A DNA stretch of 56,161 nt from Paenisporosarcina macmurdoensis (GTDB lineage Bacteria > Bacillota > Bacilli > Bacillales_A > Planococcaceae). Of this stretch, positions 50,266 to 56,161 are shown in pieces. How positions within the stretch are numbered: position 1 is the stretch's first letter; each line of letters starts with the position of its first letter. A program made the translations under genes and the position numbers. Under the pieces are notes generated by a model. The model saw nothing but the letters and a program-made list of their open reading frames with translations. It ran no database searches and had not been told where the DNA came from. The DNA lies in assembly GCF_042658845.1 (NCBI RefSeq), contig NZ_JBHSRI010000020.1, forward strand, positions 1 to 56,161, in the 5' to 3' direction.

Positions 50266-50304
50266 GTACAGATGTTCTCTATTGACATTACAATTCATTT
50301 TTGT

Positions 50305-50346
50305 TAAAAAAGACTCGATTCTCTGCAAAAAGAGAATCGAGTCTTC
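50305..50346 (-). terminator. Terminator of the tsaE-tsaB-rimI-tsaD operon
   Basis: Stem AAGACTCGATTCTCT/AGAGAATCGAGTCTT followed by T6 on the minus strand, directly after the tsaD stop. Confidence 0.92.
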
Positions 50347-51366
50347 TTATTTCCAGTCGAATAATGTCATGCCTGGATTTCCGTTCATTGACATCGAGCT
50401 AATAAGTCCTTTTTCGAACATAACAGAACCAGCTGCTGCAATCATAGCAGCATTGTCTGTACATAAAAACAGCGGCGGGACCGTAAATGGTATTCCTTCT
50501 TTTTCAAAGGTATCTTCTAACGATTTACGTAACCCTTTGTTTGCTGACACTCCACCAGCAGCAATCACTTGTTTGACCTTATATTGTTTGGCTGCTCGCA
50601 ATGTTTTAGCAGTAAGCACTTCTACTACACTATCTTGGAAACCTGCAGCTACGGCTTGAGGTTTAATCTCTTCCCCGCGTTGCTCAGCGTTGTGCATATA
50701 ATTTATGACAGATGACTTCAAACCACTAAAACTAAAGTCATATGAGCCCTCCTCTAACCATATACGAGGAAATGCAATGGGTTCGACACCTTCATGTGCA
50801 AGTCTGTCAATATGCGGACCACCAGGATAGGGAAGCTTTAATACTCTTGCTACTTTGTCATATGCCTCACCAGCGGCGTCATCGCGTGTTTCACCGATTA
50901 ACTCAAACGTCCCGTGCTCTGGCATTAAGACGATCTCCGTATGCCCTCCTGACACAACGAGAGCCAGTAACGGGAATTGCATTAGTTCTGTTAATTGATT
51001 GGCATAAATATGTCCTGCAATATGATGAACTCCAACTAGCGGTAATCGATTTGCAAAAGCAAATGCTTTTGCAGCATTGATTCCAATGAGAAGTGCACCG
51101 ACGAGTCCTGGCCCTTCTGTAACTGCAACTGCATCCAAGTCACTCGGTTCCATGTTTGCTTGCTTGAGCGCTTCTTCAATGACAATCGTCACTTGCTCTA
51201 CATGATGACGAGAGGCGATTTCAGGAACGACTCCACCAAAACGTTTATGACTTTCGATTTGTGATGCAACTACATTAGAAACGATTTCACAGCCGTTACG
51301 AACAATCGATGCAGCGGTCTCATCACAACTCGTTTCAATACCTAATATGATTTGATCTTTTGTCAT
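50347..51366 (-). CDS. tsaD: tRNA N6-threonylcarbamoyladenosine transferase TsaD
   Basis: The 339-aa metalloenzyme transfers the threonylcarbamoyl group to A37 of ANN-reading tRNAs. The family starts ILGIETSCDETAASIV; metal ligands lie in GVHHIAGHIYAN, the nucleotide site is in VVSGGHTEIVLM, and the end includes CTDNAAMIAAAG. It is the last gene of the tsaE-tsaB-rimI-tsaD operon; its ATG overlaps the rimI stop by 4 nt. The partner TsaC is not in the window. Confidence 0.96.
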   Translation of the reverse strand: MTKDQIILGIETSCDETAASIVRNGCEIVSNVVASQIESHKRFGGVVPEIASRHHVEQVTIVIEEALKQANMEPSDLDAVAVTEGPGLVGALLIGINAAKAFAFANRLPLVGVHHIAGHIYANQLTELMQFPLLALVVSGGHTEIVLMPEHGTFELIGETRDDAAGEAYDKVARVLKLPYPGGPHIDRLAHEGVEPIAFPRIWLEEGSYDFSFSGLKSSVINYMHNAEQRGEEIKPQAVAAGFQDSVVEVLTAKTLRAAKQYKVKQVIAAGGVSANKGLRKSLEDTFEKEGIPFTVPPLFLCTDNAAMIAAAGSVMFEKGLISSMSMNGNPGMTLFDWK

Positions 51367-51818
51367 TTAAATTCCACCCACATTACCAGTGCATTCTCTT
51401 GGTTATCTGTATAATAACCTTTTCGAATTCCACCATTTTGAAAGTCTAGTTTTCGATATAAATTTTGAGCAATCGTATTACTTACTCGTGCCTCTAAAGT
51501 CATGAGAACAATTTCATGTTCTTTAGCAACTCGAATGGCTTCACGCATAAGCCCTTCACCGATTCCTTGCCCTTTAAACTCTTTAGCTACTGCTACATTG
51601 GTTATATGACTTTCATCTACTACCATCCACATTCCACAGAAGCCAATAATTTGCCCTAAATCATTTTCTGCAACAACATAATACGCATGTAAATTAGTCG
51701 TCATTTCTTGAACAAAAGAATCCCGAGTCCAAGGCAAACTAAATGCTTCTTGCTCAATCTTTAATACACTATCTATATCGGCAACCGTCATCTTACGGTA
51801 AAAAACGGTATCAATCAT
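51363..51818 (-). CDS. rimI: Ribosomal-protein-alanine N-acetyltransferase
   Basis: The 151-aa GNAT enzyme acetylates the N-terminal alanine of ribosomal protein S18. The acetyl-CoA loop EFKGQGIGEGLM and the C-terminal RKLDFQNGGIRKGYYT are typical. The preferred start is the ATG at 51818, overlapping the tsaB stop by 4 nt; the open frame extends back to 51854. It lies between tsaB and tsaD, as in most Bacillales. Confidence 0.93.
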   Translation of the reverse strand: MIDTVFYRKMTVADIDSVLKIEQEAFSLPWTRDSFVQEMTTNLHAYYVVAENDLGQIIGFCGMWMVVDESHITNVAVAKEFKGQGIGEGLMREAIRVAKEHEIVLMTLEARVSNTIAQNLYRKLDFQNGGIRKGYYTDNQENALVMWVEFK

Positions 51819-52522
51819 TTCAAATCGCCAGCCTTTTGCTGTTCTGCATTCCAATTAGTTTCAGCTTCCGTAATACGCTTATAATCGGGTACAAAATGAT
51901 GTGTTGCTTCTATAGAAGGAAGTGGCTTCTTCATTGCTTGCTCGATGACGACAGAAGCTCTTGGTAAATCCAAATACAATGGAGCACGAATAGCACGATC
52001 ACCTAAAACTCGTTGAATCGCTTCCCAGTGGATTGGTACGTCTTTGCCCACAAATAAAACATTTTCTTCTGTCGTACCTAATTTCTCTAAAATAGTCTCT
52101 AAAGCATAATGTCCATCTGGTAAGACAGCTACTAAGTCTTTCGTATATATAGCTGAAAATACATTGTCTCTGCGTGCATCCATAATTGGACAAATTAATC
52201 CGTTGAATAGAGATCCATTCCCTGCCAAGGTTTGTAGACTTGATACGCCTACAAGAGGTACTTTCAATGTCCAAGCTAAGGTTTTGGCTATCGTGACACC
52301 TATACGGACTCCAGTGTACGAACCTGGACCTTCAGCCACTGCAATTGCATCAATGTCACGCGGATTAATATTTGCTTGTTTTAACACTTCTTCAACTGCA
52401 GGCATAGCCCCTACAGAATGCGCAACTTTTATCGAGCTTGTCCATTCAACTAATAGCTGGTCATCTTGAACCACGGCTATTGATAAAGGAACATTCGATG
52501 TATCAATTCCTAACCAAATCAT
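51815..52522 (-). CDS. tsaB: tRNA threonylcarbamoyladenosine complex subunit TsaB
   Basis: The 235-aa ASKHA-fold scaffold of the TsaD-TsaB-TsaE complex begins WLGIDTSNVPLSIAVVQDDQ and contains VAEGPGSYTGVRIGVTIAKT, the most conserved stretch. It lacks the metal ligands of TsaD, as expected. The ATG overlaps the tsaE stop by 4 nt, and its own stop overlaps rimI. Confidence 0.95.
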   Translation of the reverse strand: MIWLGIDTSNVPLSIAVVQDDQLLVEWTSSIKVAHSVGAMPAVEEVLKQANINPRDIDAIAVAEGPGSYTGVRIGVTIAKTLAWTLKVPLVGVSSLQTLAGNGSLFNGLICPIMDARRDNVFSAIYTKDLVAVLPDGHYALETILEKLGTTEENVLFVGKDVPIHWEAIQRVLGDRAIRAPLYLDLPRASVVIEQAMKKPLPSIEATHHFVPDYKRITEAETNWNAEQQKAGDLK

Positions 52523-52971
52523 GCAAATAACTCCTTACATAATTGCTCATAACGTTCACCCATTGGGGTAATTTCAAAACGTCGAGCAAATTCATCTTCG
52601 TAAAATACTTCTATTTGTAAACGCTCTTTTGGTAAGTCATATTCAATCAACTTCGCCCACTCAATGACCGTCACTGCATCACCATAGAAAAGCTCATCCC
52701 AACCTAAATCTTCTTCGCTATCTGCAAGACGATACACGTCCAAATGGTTAAAAGGTAGTCTTCCTACATATTGCTTCAATATCGTAAAAGTAGGGCTGTT
52801 CACATTTCGCTCTACACCTAATCCTTTTGCAAAGCTTTTTGTAAAAGTCGTCTTCCCTGCACCCAGGTCCCCTTCAAGCGTAATCACATCCTGTGCTTGC
52901 ACGAGTTCCCCTAAACGTTGGCCAAATTGTTCTGTTTCTTCAAGCGTTGCGACTTGTTTAATATATGTCAT
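52519..52971 (-). CDS. tsaE: tRNA threonylcarbamoyladenosine complex ATPase TsaE
   Basis: The 150-aa P-loop ATPase has Walker A LEGDLGAGKTTFTKSFA, then VNSPTFTILKQY and HLDVYRLADSEEDLGWDEL. It drives the catalytic cycle of the t6A complex. It is the first gene of a four-gene operon in which every junction overlaps by 4 nt. The ATG at 52971 has a GGT-rich upstream site. Confidence 0.95.
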   Translation of the reverse strand: MTYIKQVATLEETEQFGQRLGELVQAQDVITLEGDLGAGKTTFTKSFAKGLGVERNVNSPTFTILKQYVGRLPFNHLDVYRLADSEEDLGWDELFYGDAVTVIEWAKLIEYDLPKERLQIEVFYEDEFARRFEITPMGERYEQLCKELFA

Positions 52972-53106
52972 ATTTTATATACCTCACACATGTTTTCTCT
53001 AGTGTATCGAATCCAACCCATTTATTCACTTAAAACACAACTTGCTCTCGTAATGGTGGAAGTTGAGTAATACGTTAATCATACTATTAATTTTAGTCAA
53101 ATAACA

Positions 53107-53147
53107 AAAAAACCCACACAGAAAGGTTACTTTCTAAGTGGATTGAT
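53107..53147 (-). terminator. Terminator of the tRNA-Asp gene
   Basis: Stem CCACTTAGAAAG/CTTTCTGTGTGG followed by GTTTTTTT on the minus strand. Positions 52972-53106 hold the tsaE upstream region and nothing else visible. Confidence 0.85.
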
Positions 53148-53162
53148 AATTTTAAAATAAAA

Positions 53163-53238
53163 TGGCGGTCCCGACGGGAATCGAACCCGCGATCTCCTGC
53201 GTGACAGGCAGGCATGTTAACCGCTACACCACGGAACC
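53163..53238 (-). tRNA. tRNA-Asp (anticodon GTC)
   Basis: The 76-nt cloverleaf has acceptor GGTTCCG/CGGGACC, D arm GGTGTAGCGGTTAACATGCC, anticodon loop CTGTCAC with GTC, T arm CGGGTTCGATTCCCG, discriminator G and an encoded CCA. It is a single tRNA with its own promoter and terminator rather than part of an rRNA-linked cluster. Confidence 0.97.
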
Positions 53239-53267
53239 ATAATATTTAATATTTAACGACAAGATTT

Positions 53268-53296
53268 ATTATACCAATGTATGAAATAATTACAAT
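53268..53296 (-). promoter_or_regulatory. Promoter of tRNA-Asp
   Basis: Extended -10 TGGTATAAT (TATAAT at 53273-53268) with a 17-bp spacer to a weak -35 ATTGTA (53296-53291), about 30 bp upstream of the tRNA. The rest of 53239-53440 is A/T-rich with no gene. Confidence 0.75.
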
Positions 53297-53440
53297 AGGT
53301 TTTTGCAAAAAAGTTTTAAAAGTTTTTAAAAAGATGAAATTCTATTCAACATACTATTTGTGTCGGTGTATTTTAGAGCATAATAGACAGCGAAATCACT
53401 CCATGCAGTAGCTCAGATATTTGATGTATGGCATCGCCGA

Positions 53441-53701
53441 TTAGCGCCTGTTTACTCGGCTATTTGAAGTCGTTCTCCAAAAGATATACGTAATAATAAG
53501 CAACACGATGGGCATGAAAGCTACAAGCCTCCAGTTATTTTCGGCTCCATTGAAATAATAAGCAACAGGTAGAAAAGTGATAAAACAAATAAACATTGAT
53601 ACCCAAGACCGACTAAATAACCCTGATAAAAACGTAAAGAGTGAAACAACAAGTGAAACCTGCCACAACAACCCAATTATATTGAAAGTATCCAACACCA
53701 T
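53441..53701 (-). CDS. Small membrane protein of unknown function
   Basis: This 86-aa protein has three hydrophobic helices (about 8-28, 35-50, 58-76) and a basic tail RRTTSNSRVNRR-like (ITYIFWRTTSNSRVNRR). A strong GGGGAGGAGG lies just upstream. Several start codons are crowded (GTG 53704, ATG 53701, GTG 53698, TTG 53695), and the spacing suits the later ones at least as well. Family not recognised. Confidence 0.65.
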   Translation of the reverse strand: MVLDTFNIIGLLWQVSLVVSLFTFLSGLFSRSWVSMFICFITFLPVAYYFNGAENNWRLVAFMPIVLLIITYIFWRTTSNSRVNRR

Positions 53702-53850
53702 CACCTCCTCCCCATCTTATTATTTATTTAAGAATAATATTCTTATAAATAAGGTGAATTGAAAGTCCTTTCTATAAAGGCAATTCTATTAGTATGGGTA
53801 CTTTCTTATTCCTATTTTTGGTATTATATAGATAAAGGGAGTGAATGTGA

Positions 53851-55287
53851 ATGAAGAAATTTTATATTTTACTATTTTCGTTTGTTCTGATTTTGGTAGG
53901 AAATGTTGGACAAGCGAATGCTGCGGGGTTTACGGATGTTAAACCTGGTGATTCTTTTTATAAAGAGATGATGTATTTGGATGGAGAAGACATTATTTCG
54001 GGATATACAGATGGACGTTTTGGACCTTCCGATACGGTTACGCGTGGGCAGGCTGCAATGATGATTGCGAAAACTCTAGATTTAAATACGGCTCCTAGTG
54101 ATACTAAATTCTCTGATGTAAAGAGTGACTACTTTGCCTCTGGAGCAATCCAGTCTGCAGCTATTGCTGGTATCCTTTCTGGAACTACCGATGGAAAATT
54201 TCTACCGAAAAAACCTGTTACTCGCGGTGAAATGGCAATTTTCATTGCTAGGGCTTTTGAATTGACTGATGAAGAATTGATTTCATTTACTGATGTAGGT
54301 ATAAGTAAAACTTCATATTCGTCCATTCGCAAAATTTTAGCTGCCGGAGTTACTGCTGGTTATACTGCTACTAAATTTCGTCCAGATGAATTGATAGAAC
54401 GTCAGCAGTTTTCAGCATTTCTTGCACGGGCAATGAGTGACCAGTTCAGATTAGATGTGGATGTTTGCGGTTACGTGCCTGAACCTGGAGAAAATCCAGA
54501 TCGACAAACAGTAAATTGCTTACTGACAAAAGAAGCACTTAAAGCTAATATCCCACCGGAGATTGTGAAAGCAGTGGCCACAGTTGAAAATGGAAGCTGG
54601 AAACAATTCGAACTAAACGGTGACCCATTAGTTACTGAAGATGGTGGTATTGGAATTATGCAAATCACGACTACTGAAGGGTACGATGTAGATCGCTTAA
54701 AAAATGAAATTTCTTATAACATATATGCAGGAGTTGATATGCTAAGCAAGAATTTCAAACGTACAGTTTTGCCTTCAGTTGGTGAGAAAAATCCTGCTGA
54801 CTTAGAAAGTTGGTACTTTGCAGTAATGGCCTATAATGGAACGAAAGCGACCAATAGTCCATTTGTTAAATCAACTGGGTTAAGAAACGATGGAGCTTAT
54901 CAGGAAAAGGTATTCAGATCCCTTAATATAACCACTCATATTGATTCCATCGATATGTCCGCGGATGATTTCATTTATCTCGCAAATAATAACATCGACT
55001 TTCAACAATCCCATTTCCCTATCGTAGGAAATGTAACGACCTTATCGAAAGAAATGTTTGAAGATAAAGACACTGTTCGCTATGAAGGAAACGGACTTCG
55101 CCCTCAACCTGGTACAAAACCTGATTTATATGTAACTAAAACAACTACACAGGAAACTATTACCATCGTTGGTGGGTTAGTGTACGACAATAATAATCCA
55201 TATAATACTTTTGGTTGGTATCCAGCCAAGGTTATGAGAAATGGTGACCCTGTATTCGGTTATATTGCGTCAACTTTAATCCAATAA
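53851..55287 (+). CDS. SLH-domain cell-surface protein with lytic transglycosylase-like domain
   Basis: The 478-aa exported protein has a signal peptide (KKFYILLFSFVLILVGNVGQANA) and three S-layer homology domains (about 26-70, 85-130, 142-190; FTDVKPGDSFYKEM, FSDVKSDYFASGAI, FTDVGISKTSY and GYTDGRFGP-type ends) that anchor it to the wall polymer. A lysozyme/SLT-like domain follows (about 205-345) with the candidate catalytic Glu in KAVATVENGSW and GGIGIMQIT, then an SH3-like end (about 395-478). It should cleave or bind peptidoglycan at the surface. GGGAG precedes the ATG; TATTATATA upstream suits a -10. Confidence 0.85.
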   Translation: MKKFYILLFSFVLILVGNVGQANAAGFTDVKPGDSFYKEMMYLDGEDIISGYTDGRFGPSDTVTRGQAAMMIAKTLDLNTAPSDTKFSDVKSDYFASGAIQSAAIAGILSGTTDGKFLPKKPVTRGEMAIFIARAFELTDEELISFTDVGISKTSYSSIRKILAAGVTAGYTATKFRPDELIERQQFSAFLARAMSDQFRLDVDVCGYVPEPGENPDRQTVNCLLTKEALKANIPPEIVKAVATVENGSWKQFELNGDPLVTEDGGIGIMQITTTEGYDVDRLKNEISYNIYAGVDMLSKNFKRTVLPSVGEKNPADLESWYFAVMAYNGTKATNSPFVKSTGLRNDGAYQEKVFRSLNITTHIDSIDMSADDFIYLANNNIDFQQSHFPIVGNVTTLSKEMFEDKDTVRYEGNGLRPQPGTKPDLYVTKTTTQETITIVGGLVYDNNNPYNTFGWYPAKVMRNGDPVFGYIASTLIQ

Positions 55288-55322
55288 AAATAAGCCTTGC
55301 GGATCTTGCAAGGCTTATTTTA
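55288..55322. terminator. Terminator of the SLH protein gene
   Basis: Stem AAATAAGCCTTGC/GCAAGGCTTATTT followed by TATTTG on the plus strand. Confidence 0.9.
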
Positions 55323-55412
55323 TTTGTGATGCCTTACTAGGCTCTTAGAGAAGTGAATCTTCTCTTTCCTATATACTAAGACATGGATGTAAGATCACCC
55401 TTCATATGGTAT

Positions 55413-55535
55413 TTAATCGGCTTCAAATGGGTAATAATCGGCTTCGGTGGTGTTTTATTCGGCTTCAAATGAGATTTAATCGGCTTCACGATTCGTTTAT
55501 TCGGCTTAAAGCGTAATTTATTCGGTTTCACCCAT
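55413..55535. repeat. Array of six 21-bp tandem repeats (family D)
   Basis: Six units on an exact 21-bp period share TTTAaTCGGCTTCaaatga (TTAATCGGCTTC, ATAATCGGCTTC, TTATTCGGCTTC, TTAATCGGCTTC, TTATTCGGCTTA, TTATTCGGTTTC). The array lies between the SLH gene terminator and the hairpin at 55552. A lone TATTTATCGCTCATC word of family B/C occurs at 55750. Confidence 0.85.
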
Positions 55536-55551
55536 ATTTCCCCATAGAAAA

Positions 55552-55590
55552 CCTCCTCGAGGGTCTATCCGAGGAGGGCAATTTTTTTTG
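55552..55590 (+). terminator. Orphan intrinsic terminator hairpin
   Basis: Stem CCTCCTCG/CGAGGAGG and a run of eight T follow the repeat array. There is no gene directly upstream other than the array itself, which hints that the array may be transcribed rightward. The rest, to 55796, holds no gene. Confidence 0.7.
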
Positions 55591-55796
55591 CTTTGGTTTT
55601 CGCTACGCTGCTGTTGGATCAGCAACACATTATGGAATGTAAGCTAACTTGTTTCCTCGAACTCTTTGTTCCTCCTCTTTCTCACACACCTTCGAATCAA
55701 TAGAAAATTATACGCAATATAATCAGTATCTCTCCTTTGTATCCTAGGACTATTTATCGCTCATCTATTTCTTACAACTTCAATTCATTAGAACAC

Positions 55797-55831
55797 AAAA
55801 AAACCGATACCCTTTAACAGGTACCGGCTTT
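55797..55831 (-). terminator. rRNA operon terminator
   Basis: Stem AAGCCGGTACC/GGGTATCGGTT (imperfect) followed by T7 on the minus strand, just after the 5S 3' end. Confidence 0.9.
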
Positions 55832-55837
55832 CTATTT

Positions 55838-55953
55838 GCCTAGCGACGTCCTACTCTTGCAGGGGGAGACCCCCAACTACCATTGGCGCTAAAGAGCTTA
55901 ACTTCCGTGTTCGGTATGGGAACGGGTGTGACCTCTTTGCCATTATCACTAGA
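55838..55953 (-). rRNA. rrf: 5S ribosomal RNA
   Basis: About 116 nt on the minus strand contain the conserved blocks CACACCCGTTCCCATACCGA, ACACGGAAGTTAAGCTCTT, GCGCCAATGGTAGT and GAGAGTAGGACG-like AAGAGTAGGACGTCGC. The ends pair as TAGTGA.../...TCGCTAGGC. Exact termini are approximate. Confidence 0.96.
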
Positions 55954-56086
55954 CTATTGTTTTTAGAGACAAGACTTAGTATAACAAGTTTTGTCGAGAT
56001 TTACAAGTGTTTTTTATTTTATTAAAAAACTAGTGCTTGTTCACTCAAAACTGGATAAACGGGCCATTGAAAGCCATTCAAAATTT

Positions 56087-56161
56087 TGGTTAAGTCCTCG
56101 ATCGATTAGTATTCGTCAGCTGCACACGTCGCCGTGCTTCCACCTCGAACCTATCTACCTC
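56087..56161 (-). rRNA. rrl: 23S ribosomal RNA, 3' end (partial)
   Basis: The minus strand from 56161 gives GAGGTAGATAGGTTCGAGGT, the GGAAGCACGGCGACG block and the end CGATCGAGGACTTAACCAA, the last 75 nt of a Firmicutes 23S gene. The gene continues off the right edge. The 133-bp spacer to 5S (55954-56086) contains no tRNA. Confidence 0.96.

Noticed and set aside
50100..50270. Replication origin (oriC)
   Set aside because: DnaA boxes are clustered, but there is no dnaA, dnaN, recF or rpmH nearby and the genes on both sides are the ydiF and tsaD homologues; a DnaA-binding cluster fits better.

Overview
The window looks like chromosomal DNA from a low-to-moderate GC Gram-positive of the order Bacillales, most likely the Planococcaceae (Sporosarcina/Planococcus-like). 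This rests on gene content, Bacillus-type ribosome binding sites, a perfect CIRCE operator, guanine riboswitches, and a backbone gene order that matches my memory of the Bacillus subtilis tsaE-tsaB-rimI-tsaD / ydiF / rex / tatAy-tatCy / ydiL / groES-groEL ... yeaC-yeaD-yebA-guaA-pbuG segment. The species assignment is inference. The window lies between two ribosomal RNA operons that both read leftward: the 3' end of a 23S gene and a complete 5S gene at the right edge, and the promoter and leader of another rRNA operon at the left edge.

Layout from left to right. 0-4 kb: a guanine/hypoxanthine permease and guaA, each behind its own guanine riboswitch; the guaA leader also holds a structured segment that may be a 6S-like RNA. 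4-8.4 kb: a MoxR ATPase / DUF58 / transglutaminase operon. 8.5-12.7 kb: the NAD salvage pair pncB-nadE, two small genes and exoA. 13-18 kb: a two-gene unit of a DUF1611 protein and a PLP amino-acid racemase, a truncated second copy of exoA between two copies of an interspersed repeat, and an aldehyde dehydrogenase. 17.9-25.8 kb: adaA-ogt alkylation repair, a CPA2 cation/proton antiporter, DUF1292, DUF4097 and EcsC proteins, a LysM/beta-propeller protein, and a secreted thermonuclease.

26.2-42.9 kb is the accessory region. It is an island inserted at the 3' end of groEL: a frameshifted tyrosine integrase sits next to groEL, and copies of the groEL stop-codon sequence mark both far ends (three copies in all, so possibly two events in tandem). 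It carries a leftward operon hsdM-hsdS-hsdR followed directly by a CD-NTase and an S-4TM membrane effector, that is, a type I restriction system joined to a minimal CBASS-type anti-phage unit. An IS21-family element sits inside hsdM codon 20 and leaves a 5-bp target duplication. Beside it are a DUF4238 protein, a polytopic membrane protein and small unknown genes.

42.9-53 kb is housekeeping: groESL under CIRCE, a CPBP protease, tatAC, rex, an ABC-F ATPase and the t6A operon tsaE-tsaB-rimI-tsaD, with a DnaA-box cluster between the ABC-F gene and tsaD. 53-56 kb holds tRNA-Asp, a small membrane protein and an SLH-anchored lysozyme-like protein before the rRNA operon. Several intergenic regions carry arrays of exactly 21-bp degenerate tandem repeats built on a shared TTTATCG/TTTATTCGG core.
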